NCBI GenBank assembly: GCA_965153455.1
Contig: OZ234500.1
Location: 5,270,001 to 5,334,000 of the forward strand
Reading direction: 5' to 3'
Length of the DNA: 64,000 bases
From: Sphagnum compactum
Taxonomy: Eukaryota; Bryophyta; Sphagnopsida; Sphagnales
Made by a program: the position numbers and the translations under genes. This document shows, piece after piece, positions 11,195 to 23,500 of this stretch; positions within the stretch are counted from its first letter, which is position 1; each line of letters starts with the position of its first letter. The notes beneath the pieces were generated by a model, which saw nothing but the letters and a program-made list of their open reading frames with translations, was not told the DNA's origin and ran no database searches.

Positions 11195-14100
11195 TGAGGG
11201 GAAAAAATTGCACTCAGGCAGGAGGGGACGACGACGTAGTAGGGGTGCCTCATGCAGGAGGGGAGGAAGGAAATCACGCGTAGTAGGGGTGGCTAAAACT
11301 CAGACCAATGGTGATTTGCACTCAGGCAGGAGGGGACGACGCTCACGCAGGAGCGGAGGCAGGAAAAGCTAAAACTCGGGAATGGTGATTTGCACTCAGG
11401 CCAATGGTGATCTGCAGGCAGGCAGGCAGTAGGGGACGACGCTCACGCAGGAGCTCACTAAGGAAGGGAGGCAGGAAAACAGGCGTACTAGGGGTGCCTA
11501 AAACTCGGACCAATGGTGATCTGCACGCAGGCAGGCAGTAGGGGACGACGCTCACGCAGGAGCTCACTAAAGAGGGGAGGCAGGAAAACAGGCGTAGTAG
11601 GGGTGCCTAAAACTCGGGCCAATGGTGATCTGCACGCAGGCAGGCAGTAGGGGACGACGCTCACGCAGGAGCTCACTAAGGAGGGGAGGCAGGAAAACAG
11701 GCGTACTAGGAGTGCCTAAAACTCGGGCCAATGGTGATCTGCACGCAGTTAGGCAGGAGGGGACGACGCTCATGCAGGAGGGGAGGCAGGAAAACAGGCG
11801 TAGTAGGGGTTCCTAAAACTCGGGCCAATGGTGATCTGCACTCAGGCAGGCAGTAGGGGACGACGCTCACGCAGGAGCTCACTAAGGAGGGGAGGCAGGA
11901 AAAGAGGCGTACTAGGGGTGCCTAAAACTCGGGCCAATGGTGATCTGCACGCAGTTAGGCAGGAGGGGACGACGCTCATGCAGGAGGGGAGGCAGGAAAA
12001 CAGGCCTAGTAGGGGTGCCTAAAACTCGGGCCAATGGTGATTTGCACGCTGGCAGGCAGTAGGGGACGACGCTCACGCAGGAGCTCACTAAGGAGGGGAG
12101 GCAGGAAAACAGGCGTACTAGGGGTGCCTAAAACTCAGATCAATGGTGATTTGCACTGAGGCAGGAGGGGACGACGCTCACGCAGGAGGGGAGGCAGGAA
12201 AACAGGCGTAGTAGGGGTGCCTAAAACTCGGGCCAATGGTGATCTGCACTCAGGCAGGCAGTAGGGGACGACGCTCACGCAGGAGCTCACTAAGGAGGGG
12301 AGGCAGGAAAACAGGCGTAGTAGGGGTGCCTAAAACTCGGGCCAATGGTGATCTGCACGCAGGCAGGCAGTAGGGGACGACGCTCACGCAGGAGCTCACT
12401 AAGGAGGGGAGGCAGGAAAACAGGCGTACTAGGGGTGCCTAAAACTCGGGTCAATGGTGATCTGCACGCAGTTAGGCAGGAGGGGACGACGCTCATGCAG
12501 GAGGGGAGGCAGGAAAACAGGCGTAGTAGGGGTTCCTAAAACTCGGGCCAATGGTGATCTGCACTCAGGCAGGCAGTAGGGGACGACGCTCACGCAGGAG
12601 CTCACTAAGGAGGGGAGGCAGGAAAAGAGGCGTACTAGGGGTGCCTAAAACTCGGGCCAATGGTGATCTGCACGCAGTTAGGCAGGAGGGGACGACGCTC
12701 ATGCAGGAGGGGAGGCAGGAAAACAGGCCTAGTAGGGGTGCCTAAAACTCGGGCCAATGGTGATTTGCACGCTGGCAGGCAGTAGGGGACGACGCTCACG
12801 CAGGAGCTCACTAAGGAGGGGAGGCAGGAAAACAGGCGTACTAGGGGTGCCTAAAACTCAGATCAATGGTGATTTGCACTGAGGCAGGAGGGGACGACGC
12901 TCACGCAGGAGCGGACGCAGGAAAAGCTAAAACTCGGGAATGGTGATTTGCACTCAGGCCAATGGTGATCTACACGCAGGCAGGCAGTAGGGGACGACGC
13001 TCACGCAAGAGCTCACTAAGGAGGGGAGGCAGGAAAACAGGCGTAGTAGGGGTGCCTAAAACTCGGATCAATGGTGATCTGCACGCAGGCAGGCAGTAGG
13101 GGACGACGCTCACGCAGGAGCTCACTAAGGAGGGGAGGCAGGAAAACAGGCGTACTAGGGGTGCCTAAAACTCGGGCCAATGGTGATCTGCACGCAGGCA
13201 GGCAGGAGGGGACGACGCTCATGCAGGAGGGGAGGCAGGAAAACAGGCGTAGTATGGGTGCCTAAAACTCGGGCCAATGGTGATCTGCACTCAGGCAGGC
13301 AGTAGGGGACGAAGCTCACGCAGGAGCTCACTAAGGAGGGGAGGCAGGAAAACAGGCGTACTAGGGGTGCCTAAAACTCAGACCAATGGTGATTTGCGCT
13401 GAGGCAGGAGGGGACGACGCTCACGCAGGAGCGGACGCAGGAAAAGCTAAAACTCGGGAATGGTGATTTGCACTCAGGCCAATGGTGATCTACACGCAGG
13501 CAGGCAGTAGGGGACGACGCTCACGCAAGAGCTCACTAAGGAGGGGAGGCAGGAAAACAGGCGTAGTAGGGGTGCCTAAAACTCGGGCCAATGGTGATTT
13601 GCAGGCTGGCAGGCAGTAGGGGACGAAGCTCACTCAGGAGCTCACTAAGGAGGGGAGGTAGGAAAACAGGCGTAGTCGGTGACGCTCACGCAGGAGCGGA
13701 GGCAGGAAAACAACAGGCGTAGTAGGGGTGCCTAAAACTCGGGCCAATGGTGATTTGCACGCAGGCAGGCAGTAGGGGACGACGCTCACGCAGGAGCTCA
13801 CTAAGGAGGGGATGCAGGAAAACAACAGGCGTAGTAGGGGTGCCTAAAACTCGGGCCAATGGTGATTTGCACGCTGGCAGGCAGTAGGGGACGACGCTCA
13901 CTCAGGAGCTCACTAAGGAGGGGAGGTAGGAAAACAGGTGTAGTAGGTGACGCTCGCGCAGGAGCGGAGGCAGGAAAACAGGCGTAGTAGGGGTGCCTAA
14001 AACTCGGGCCAATGGTGATTTGCAGGCTGGCAGGCAGTAGGGGACGACGCTCACTCAGGAGCTCATTAAGGAGGGGAGGTAGGAAAACAGGTGTAGTAGG

Positions 14101-15050
14101 TGACGCTCACGCAGGAGCGGAGGCAGGAAAACAACAGGCGTAGTAGGGGTGCCTAAAACTCGGGCCAATGGTGATTTGCACGCAGGCAGGCAGTAGGGGA
14201 CGACGTTCACGCAGGAGCTCACTAAGGAGGGGAGGCAGGAAAACAGGCGTACTAGGGGTGCCTAAAACTCGGGCCAATGGACTCAGGCATAACTATGGGG
14301 GAAAATAATTGCACTCAGGCAGGAGAGGACGACGACGTAGTAGGGGTGCCTCATGCAGGAGGGGAGGAAGGAAATCACGCGTAGTAGGGGTGGCTAAAAC
14401 TCAGACCAATGGTGATTTGCACTCAGGCAGGAGGGGACAACGCTCACGCAGGAGCGGAGGCAGGAAAAGCTAAAACTCGGGAATGGTGATTTGCACTCAG
14501 GCAGGAGGGGATGACGCTCACGCAGAAGCGGAGGCAGGAAAACAATAGGCGTAGTAGGGGTGCCTAAAACTCGGGCCAATGGTGATTTGCACGCTGGCAG
14601 GCAGTAGGGGACGACGCTCACTCAGGAGCTCACTAAGGAGGGGAGGCAGGAAAACAGGCGTACTAGGGGTGCCTAAAACTCGGGCCAATGGCGATTTGCA
14701 CGCAGGCAGGCAGTAGGGGACGACGCTCACGCAGGAGCTCACTAAGGAGGGGAGGCAGGAAAACAGGCGTAGTAGGGTGCCTAAAACTCGGGCCAATGGT
14801 GATCTGCACGCAGGCAGGCAGGAGGGGACGATCTCATGCAGGAGGGGAGGCAAGAAATCACGCGTAGTAGGGGTGGCTAAAACTCGGGCCAATGGTGATT
14901 TGCACTCAGGCAGGAGGGGATGACGCTCACGCAGGAGTGGAGGCAGGAAAACAGGCGTAGTAGGGGTGGCTAAAACTCGGGCCAATGGCGGTTTGCACTC
15001 AGGCAGGAGGGGACGACGCTCACGCCAATGGGCAATGGCCAATGGGGGCG
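11195..15050. repeat. GC-rich minisatellite, 97/109-bp units with higher-order structure
   Basis: About 3.9 kb of head-to-tail units containing AGGGGACGACGCTCACGCAG, CTAAAACTCGGGCCAATGG and GGCAGGAAAACAGG. Anchors at 11,431, 11,540, 11,649 and 11,758 give a 109-bp period; the next step, to 11,855, is 97 bp because that unit lacks a 12-bp AGCTCACTAAGG block. Unit types are arranged in a larger pattern that repeats about every 723 bp: equivalent positions are 11,622, 12,345 and 13,071, and also 11,828 and 12,551. Later units carry extra deletions. The array is much richer in GC than its surroundings. Many 60-75-codon frames on both strands are by-products of the repeat; 109 is not a multiple of three, so no single frame persists. 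Confidence 0.92.
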
Positions 15051-15096
15051 AAAATCTGGACTCAGGCAGGAGGGGAGACACAAAAGCCGCAGCAGG

Positions 15097-15310
15097 GGTG
15101 TGGCTCGCAAAACTCAAGGCAAAACGCAAAGGTAGGTGTTGCTCGCAAAACTCAGGGCAAAACTCAAATGTCCAGGTGTTGCTCGCAAAACTCAAAGGTA
15201 AGGTGTTCGTCACAAAATTCATGGCCAAACTCAGAGATAATGTGTTCCTCACAAAACTCATGGCAAAACTCAAAGGTAAGGTGTTCCTCGCAACAGTGAA
15301 CTTTCTCGTG
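15097..15310. repeat. Short tandem repeat, about 39-bp unit
   Basis: Units built on GGTGTTGCTCGCAAAACTCA begin at about 15,097, 15,135, 15,175, 15,202, 15,241 and 15,280. Spacings are 38, 40, 27, 39 and 39 bp, so one unit is shortened. The motif is distinct from the minisatellite to the left, which ends within about 50 bp. On the plus strand the stretch is open in one frame because 39 is a multiple of three, which yields repeated lysine-rich peptides; I do not regard that as a gene. Confidence 0.8.
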
Positions 15311-16194
15311 GCAAAACTCCTGGCTGAACCACAAGACACCTGGTACAACCACAAAACCGCAATTTTTTGAGGAATGTTGAGATCAGGTCGTCGCTGGCAT
15401 TCATAATGGAACTGAGGATATGCACCTGACAAGACTCAGATAGGGCCTATTTGCCTTGTGCTCAAGCCATTAGTCCTCAAACAACTTTCTCCACATGACA
15501 CATGACTTTTATGCGAAGTAATTTGCTTAGCTGATGATTGATCATGTGTGGTTTGTTGTGATGATCCCAGGCAGTTTGGTGAAAGAAAAACGTTTCTAAA
15601 GTACCATCATATGTGTATCAACACAAGAAGTGTAAACCAACTTGTGACACAAATGCACTACGCATTTGGTGCGAGTTTGTCTGTACAAGTTTGCCTCCAC
15701 CAAAACAGACTTAATGGCTAGAAGTTTTCATAATTATAATCTTGAATGCTCCAAGCTGAATTAAAACGATCTTGTCCAGAGAGTTGTGTTGGAATATGTC
15801 TGTGAAAAAGAATTCCTCAAACCCAAAACTGCTTTTGCAGCAAAATTTTCATCAAATTTGCAAGTGTTTCTTTCTACCACATGAAATGCCACATTGAAAT
15901 TGATGCAAAACTTCAAAACTGTGTCCTCTTTGGAATTGATAAGCAAGTAGCTCTCTTGGGATTTGATCCTTACAGAAGTGGTACTACTCTCAACAACCAA
16001 AAGAGAAGGAAACCTTTGAAGCTCATAGACTGGACTGGGACCATAACTCCCATCTCGTTGTTGTTGTGATTGTCAAGTTCCAATTCTGTGGAACAAGCAT
16101 CCATGACCTCATGTTCTTACGTTCTTATTTTGGTTCAAGGTGCAGTCATGCCTCTCTCATTCGTTGTCTGTTCTGACATTAGTTAACATCAAGA
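15311..16194. other. Intergenic / 3' flank of coiled-coil gene
   Basis: No repeat or conserved frame is evident. It lies downstream of the minus-strand gene that ends at 16,195 and may include its 3' UTR. Confidence 0.35.
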
Positions 16195-19100
16195 CTACTT
16201 CCATGTTGGGGCTGTGGTTTTTCCATCTATCACAGGAACCTTCAGGTGTTCAGTATCAGCAGGGATTTTTGCCTCACGTTTGTGGAATGGTCTATATTGA
16301 GACTGTCACCTTTCCAGCTCTGTCATCTCTGACTTTAACCATGCAGCACTCAAATTTCCACCCACAAATGTCTTGGAATACCTTGGTGTCTTCCTGGTGG
16401 ACAGATTTCATCCATAGACCTGGCAAAGAAGGCACATAATAGGTGTAATTCACTTATCTTTGCTGCATTTTCAGTTGATATGTAAGCAATCTGACTTTTT
16501 GGTCATGGACTTTGTAAGCATCTGTATGTATATATGTTGGTGCTTACAAACTCCACACCGTTTCATTTTTCCAATTGCCTTCAGCCAACTTCTCTTGCAT
16601 AAAAACATCTTATTTGTGATTGACTAATGTTTGTGACAACTTTCTTATATTGTGAGTGAAGTTAGAGGCAGCCTACCAGTTTTGTTGTTTGTGCGATGCT
16701 GAGATGAGTTTCTATCTCCCCAAGTTGAACCAACAGCTGGTTATGTTCAACTGTCATTGTTGCAAACAGTTTGTTCCTTTCCTTCAGTTTCTGTAATTGT
16801 TCACAGAAAAAGCTTTTAGTTGCAAAATTGTTTCTGAATGTACAAGGGCACTTCTTTCAATGTCATCATATTCCAATCTGATAAAGGGTGAGTTGGACAC
16901 GCATTCTCACAAGTTTTATTCACCACAATTTGGCTTTGTTAACAGTTACATTGGCTGGAATTGAAAACAAGGGATGTGCAGATCAGGGTACACCCACACC
17001 ACTCTTTGCAAATAATGGTTCTTGTGTGATAGCTTCTTCCTATGCTCATCAGCAGCAATCCATTCTTTCGACTTGAGTTCTCCTTTTTCAGCTTTCCACA
17101 TCCTCTGGTTCCCTGCCCCTCACAAAATAAAGTCAAACATTGCAAATCATGGACTCAATTGCTGAATGGCAACTGGATTTTGCAGCAATTGAGCATTTTT
17201 TGCTTCTAATAGAAACTTCGTACACCAATTATGCCAATGGATCCAGACTCCAAAAGTAGGTGGAGAGCACTTTCCATTTGATCACTCTGTCTCTGGGATG
17301 CAACCTAAGGACATGAACCATGACAATTCCAAGTAGCTATAAAATGAGACTCCTCTAGAATTCTTGAAGATATTGCAGTGAAAACAATATGGCATGGTTT
17401 ATGAAGAGATAGATGTGATAACCTTGGCATCCTCCAGACGATTTCCTTCATCAATGCAGTCTTTCTCCTGTTGACTTCTAAGCTTGTGAACTGTATTTTT
17501 CAATTGCTTCCAGCTGCTTCTTATACTCAGTTTGCATCTCTGTTGGCAATTCCCTTCAGGTTATTGCAGATGTGCTCAAGGTCTGGAATAGTTTGACATT
17601 GTTAGAAATCATAAGCAATTTTTAGGGGTCTTCTAGTTTATTACTGGATGGGTCCGTGCATCTAATATTCTAGAGGTTGAAAATGCTTTGCTATTTTGAA
17701 GAAGACTAGAGATGATAGAATATTCAAACATGATTTTCACTATCCCCGTAGATGTTACCTGGACAAAGCCAAGTTGGTGAAAGTTTCATGGTTCCTGTTC
17801 AGTGCATCATTTAGCTGTGCGTGGAGGCCCTCAACCTCTGTCATCAGATCCAAATACTCTTTCTGTAGGATTATTAGGATGACACAATAGATTGGGAAAA
17901 AGACAGTATTAATACAGATCCGAATTATTAATATTGTATTAATAATGTCTTTTTCTATAAAAGACATGACAGAATCTTTTATAGAAAAAGACATTATTAA
18001 TACTCTTCCAAGACTGTGAACAAAAGCTGCATCTCAATTTTCAAGACCTAGGATATCAAGCTCAAAGATTTGTTTTGTGTCAGAACATCAGGCAAAGGAA
18101 CTTGAGGTCATTCCAAGGAAAAACCATGTGTGGTAATGACAAGACTACACCAATAGAGAGAGAAAAAAGAGATTGAAGTACTCGTGATTGAGGGAGGATG
18201 AAAAGAAAATTACAAGTTCTTCCATGCTTGCAAGCAGCTGCACCATGTCTTGCTTTAATTCACCAGCCTGAATGGCTGCTTTCGCAAATGCTTCCTAGGT
18301 CATGACCAAATCCATAGCCCATAAGATGACAGAATCAACAGCTGTTTTTGTGACCAACCTTGTAAATACAAAGCAATGTTAGGGTGCACATTCTATGGCA
18401 ATGTATAACTGTAATTACATGAATTTCAGAGCTTCAAGCTCAGCATCACATGGAAATAATATCACACCACAAAGTAGGACATTTGATTGCCTTCAAAGGG
18501 CTTTAGGAAGGAAGAAAATATACATTGATTTCCAAAGAAAGATGGAGCTGGGAGGATCATGAGCATGGACTTGTATGCTCACCCTATAATGCCCCAATAG
18601 ATTCTTCTACAAGAAAAAGCTTGAAATCAGAAAAGGGACACAACAATTGCACTTGGAAGAAAGAGAAATACAACAAAAAGGGTATCAAGAAGCTTGAAAT
18701 CAGAAAAAGAACAGAACAGTCCCACCTCCGAAGAGAAAAGAAATCAAACAAAAGATATATAATGTTGGGGAGATGTTTGTAAACAAATGAGGTGCAAAAT
18801 GGGTTTTGGTATTGCCTAGGGTATTGCCGCCTAGTACCTTCTCTTCTTGGAGCCGCAAGAAGGCATCCTGAAGTTGTGCATTCAACTCCGTGAGCTGTAA
18901 ATGCAGATGCTTCAACTGCCACACTCCAGACAGACACAAACAAACAAACAAACAAAAAATCTTTCAGAATCTCTTCCTGGAGAAGAAATTGTCATAGACT
19001 TGGTGCAGACAGGGAAATTCTTGCAAGGGCAATCAAATCCAATGCTTGTGCATCTTGAAGAACAAGAACAAGCATAGTAGCCATTGGCATTTCTGTGATG

Positions 19101-19326
19101 AACAAAATTACTCTTGGCCATGTTGAAGCTCAAGAAATGCAGCAAGAAGGATCACACGCACATCATCAAAATTGCGACGAAGAGCAATGTTATGTACCGA
19201 CACTTGTTGTACGTTGTTTTGGTTGAAATTCTCCGTTTGCACTTGATCCCCGATGGAAAGCTCATGCATCATTTGCTCTGGTTCATCGTCCTCGTGTTGC
19301 ATGGAAGAAGCATCAACCAAGCTCAT
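16195..19326 (-). CDS. Coiled-coil protein of unknown function, multi-exon
   Basis: Minus-strand exons with GT-AG borders and compatible phases can be chained. The best supported are 18,838-18,915, 18,214-18,294 and 17,759-17,862 (consecutive, phase 0 joins), then 17,003-17,112, 16,677-16,790, 16,548-16,593, 16,382-16,419 and the terminal exon 16,195-16,302, which ends in TAG. Two further small exons at about 17,440-17,575 and 17,163-17,215 fit the phases but have weaker sites. Segments such as LTELNAQLQDAFLRLQEEK, EGLHAQLNDALNRN and ERNKLFATMTVEHNQLLVQL are rich in Leu, Glu, Gln and Lys with heptad-like spacing, so a long coiled coil is likely. The C terminus is basic (KAIGKMKRC) and ends TTAPTWK. 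The start is unsure: an open frame at 19,108-19,326 beginning MSLVDASS could be the first exon, but its join to the next exon is not resolved. I do not recognise the family; a structural or cytoskeletal role would be guesswork. Confidence 0.5.
17936..18003. repeat. Perfect 29-bp inverted repeat (hairpin)
   Basis: Arms at 17,936-17,964 and 17,975-18,003 are perfectly complementary around a 10-bp loop (CATGACAGAA). The arm core is TAATGTCTTTTTCTATAAAA. It sits in an intron of the coiled-coil gene, between the exons at 17,759-17,862 and 18,214-18,294. Extra partial copies of TATTAATA lie just to the left. It could be a small MITE end pair or a hairpin-forming intron insertion. Confidence 0.85.
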
Positions 19327-20059
19327 GAATGGAAGGCTTTTCAGCTGCTGGCTCTGATGATGCTGCCGTCCTCACCATCTTCCTGTTGAACGGCACAAAC
19401 GCCATATGCAGAGCTCACGACTCACGAGTGAAGAAGGCCGGCAACCCCTTTCTCTTTCTTTCTCAACACTTAGGAATCTACTGCTCCACCACGCACAACT
19501 CCAAGTGCTGCTTTCTAAAGAACAAGAACAGTGACGACGACGACGACAACAACATTGTGTCCATCGAGACGAGCAACTGAGAACACATCTTCAACTTGTC
19601 ACGTGGCAGAGAATTGCGCTACTCGTGCTCCTCCTCTCCTGCACGATGAAGAAAACGTGAAATCGTTTTTTTTCTTTCTTTTTCTTCGAAGCTGCAAAAC
19701 TGAACTGGTATGTTATAAATTATTTTCTCTCTTATCTTGCTCTGAATCAGTAGCGTACTAGGTGAAGAAGAAGAACCTTACAAATCCTCCAGCATCCAGA
19801 CGTTAGGGTTGCAGGTTCGCAGATTTTCTTTGAATGCGAAAAGGATGCAGGCAGAGTACACCTTTGATCTTGAAACACATAGGTACATTGCAAGCGTCTT
19901 GGATCTGAGAGTTACGCGAACAAGAATACAGTCATTGGAGAGAACAAACTCTTCACTACAAATCATGCATCGGAGGTCTATAATTATTATCAAATGCAAG
20001 CAGCAATCTCCATGATGATGAAGCTCATCATCAAGGATCCAACCAAAGATATATAATAT

Positions 20060-20490
20060 CCAGTCCTCGACATTCCATGTCTTCAATAATGAGCAAGTCT
20101 TGCGGGAATCAATCACAAAATGGAATACAAAGAGATCATACCAGACTCCTGATCTGCGGCCGAGCAACTCAGCATGTAGAAGTTTGTTGCAATTAATTGA
20201 GCACGTCCAGGAAAGATCCGTCTTCCGTTGCAATGAGCAATTATTCCATAACAATCTCCGTGATGATGATGATGATCAAGCGCATCAATATCCAGTCCTC
20301 TAGATTCCATGTCTTCAATAATGAGCAAGACTTCTTGCAGGAATCGATCAGAATGAAAGACAGAGATATAGAACATACCTGGAGATTCCTGACTTGCGGC
20401 TGGGCAACTCAGCTTGGAGAAGTTTGTTGCAATTTCAGCACTTCCAAGAATTTGTCTGTCTTCCATTGCAATGAGCAAGTCTTCCAGGAA
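20060..20490 (-). repeat. Tandem duplication of a ~235-bp exon-like unit
   Basis: 20,060-20,290 and 20,294-20,490 are diverged tandem copies: ATTCCATGTCTTCAATAATG recurs at a spacing of about 233 bp and GCAACTCAGC at about 240 bp. On the minus strand parts are open and flanked by GT/AG-like sites, reading EDLLIAMEDRQILGSAEI in one copy and a diverged form in the other. They lie upstream of the coiled-coil gene and might be duplicated 5' exons of it or of another gene; no link could be shown. Confidence 0.55.
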
Positions 20491-20559
20491 CCGCATTTCA
20501 ATTCAATTTTCATCACAAAAATCTCTCTGTCTCTCTCTCTCTCTCAATTCACTTGAATG

Positions 20560-23500
20560 GTATTTCCAACATTTGGTTATGGAGTTACCTTGAAGTTTTT
20601 AATACAAGATGTTAACACTGAGTTAAAGAGCCCTTTTATGGGTTGTTAGCTAATATGACCATTTTAATTAGAAATCTAATTTTTTTAAAGATTTGGTGTT
20701 AAGTTACCATGCTTCTAACATTTTTTTTACATTCTTTTAACACCAATTGTCACATAAGTAGTCAAATCATAATTGATGTTAGCTTAATAGTTTATGTGTG
20801 AATCTTACAAATTTTGAAGAATGCCACAAATTTGCAACATTATATTTTGAAAATTCTAAGGATGCGTGACAAATTGCAAATTTCACAATGCAATCACAAA
20901 CAACCATCGTTTGTGATTTGTTGTGTTTTACGAAAGTTATTATGAATAATTTGTTGTCAACAGTGAATCCTTTTTAGAACCCATATTTTATTTGATTTTC
21001 AATTTTGTGATGTTGTGGCAATCATCCATAAATATATTTAACCAAATTTGGTGGTATTCAAAATATGCAAAAAGGCTCTCTCAAGCACCTTTTCACATTG
21101 TAGGTAATGGTGGTGATTTTTAATGAAAATTTCTCTTTTTAAATGTGTTTTTTTTTAAACCATGAAATTTGTGATAAAATCACAATTTCAAAACAATAAT
21201 TATTTGCTTTTGCATCTTGACACCAAGTTCTTTCATCTTGATGCACATAGCCATGTTCTTGGCAACATCAACCTTTGCCCACAACTCCAATCTATTCTTA
21301 GAAAGTTGCACATACAACTTGATTGTTGAGGCAAGAACATCATACAATAGCCAATACCCATGAAATTGGTCAACTACACATGTAGTTACAACAAGAGAAA
21401 GTATATCACAATTACCTTAGCAATGGGCTAAACATGTGTTGAAGGAATTCAGTTAGTTAATGCATTTCTTCAACAACTATAATCAATTAAAAATTGCAAC
21501 TTTATAGGCTAAGCACTACTCAAACATGGATGCAATACATGTCTTAATCAAAATTGTCAATTTGCACTCAAACAAACTAGAATCATCAAATGTTCACCTC
21601 CATTTTTTTGCCCCCTTATCTATAATGAAAATGAAGGATCAATTTTATTATGCATTTGACAACCTATAAATGCTTGCATTGCGAAAATCACAATTGCCAA
21701 TATACTTGATTTTTTTTGCGATGTGATGGAAGCTTGGAGGGATGCTTGGGTAGATTTCATATTAATTAAGTCAAGGTCCTTGAAAATATTGTCATCATTA
21801 GTTGCATATCGAGTTGCCTTACTCATAACATGTTCAATATATGCACTATAAAATGGAGTCTACAAACTTAATGCCTCACATGGAATTACCAACTTTAGGG
21901 CCATGGTTAAGCTCCCCAAATTGGTACCTTCATTTTCACATAACACAAGATTTTGGATATGAAAGCAAACTTTTCAAGTATGACCTTCAATTACCTTACC
22001 AACCCATCCCCAATAGTATCATTGGCTTTAAAAAAACCTATTGTAACATGATGAAGTTTCCAATCTACAAATAGAAAATTCATGACAAAAGCAAAGATAT
22101 CCTACTACCCCCTACTCATCCATAAATCAAATGTAATTGTGCTTGTAAATATGGCATCAAGATGAGGTTACAGATGCAAATCTAATTATGAGGAATCATG
22201 GCTAAAAGGATTTTTTTTAACAATGTCCTTTGAAAAGGGAAAACAATTTGCCCAGTCAAGCTTCAAAACCAACATATGTATCCATACATTCTCACGAGTG
22301 CTTAGAGGGAAAAACCCTTAGCCACGAACAACACCCTCCAAAAAAACATTCCATGAGTCTCATCTTGTTTCTTGTAAGGATATTTGTGTTCAAAAAAATT
22401 AAAATACACTTGGTGCTACTTTAGGGGGTTCCTTGGCTCCATGCATAGTTAATTACCCTCATCATTCATTCCCAAAATACCATGAATAGTAGTAACAAGT
22501 TCCAAAAGGTATGTAGATAGAAACTCCAAATGTTCAACATTAGTGTGATGATTCATAAACCATGGACCCATATAATTTGTTATATCTAATGACCCCCTTC
22601 TTCTCCTTTGTTTTTTTCAATCAATGCAAATTCACTTAATGAGAAGAAGAAGGCAATTACCTTGCAACTTATGACCATGACTATGAAGCTCTTCGGCTAT
22701 TCCTTGCACATAAGAAGATGAGGAGTGGGAACAAGACATAATGAAAAATGTCAACCACAATCCACAATGCACACAAATAATAATGAAGAAAACAAAAAAC
22801 CTCTACAAGCCACAAGAGGGGGTTGATTTTGTCTTGCTCACCTAAAGAAGACAATGAATTCACAATGGTAATGGCCAAAGCACAAATTCAAAAGCCCATC
22901 CTAAAATTTAGAACTCCAAAAGCTTAAGTGTTGGATAATTAAAAGAGGTTTGTTCAAAGGTCACGCATTAACAAAATTGGCATGCATACCTGAATATTAA
23001 CACCTACATGCAACTCTTCATAATATTTTTATGTTAAGAAGTTCATTGCAATCTCTCAATAGATATATTTCTATAGAACAATTAAGATGGTTTCCAATGT
23101 TGTTTGGACAAACAACTAATGAAACAATTTTTTTAACATTTGTTAAGAAAATGATGTGCTAAATTGATTGATTAACAATACATGTGCGTATATCATAATT
23201 GCAACTCATGTTTGACACAAAATAATTCACAAATGGTCTATCCAAACAAAGGAGAAATTTTATTAGTTCTAAAGTTTTTGAAAATCACAAATGGTCCCAA
23301 CTTGTGGTAGGTTGTCAATTGTTCCAACCACTATGATATTGTTACAAATACTAGCTATAAAGTGCATTTTGTGTGATTTTTCCTCAACTATCAAAATTTT
23401 AAAATATTGAATCTGGGATTGTCACTGAAATACATAAATATTTCAGCAAAAAACTATCAAATGTCAATCATAAATATGATACTATGTGGACATAATAGTT

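Noticed and set aside
11195-15310. CRISPR-like array
   Set aside because: There are no unique spacers between conserved repeats; units are contiguous and the setting is eukaryotic.
14518-15432. 304-codon minus-strand open frame
   Set aside because: It runs through the minisatellite and the 39-bp repeat. Its peptide merely repeats the unit (ERRPLLP, ARVLGTP), and the frame changes among units, so it is a by-product of the array.
16140-16439. 99-codon plus-strand frame
   Set aside because: It is antisense to the terminal exons of the coiled-coil gene, which have splice borders and matching phases; no domain on this strand.
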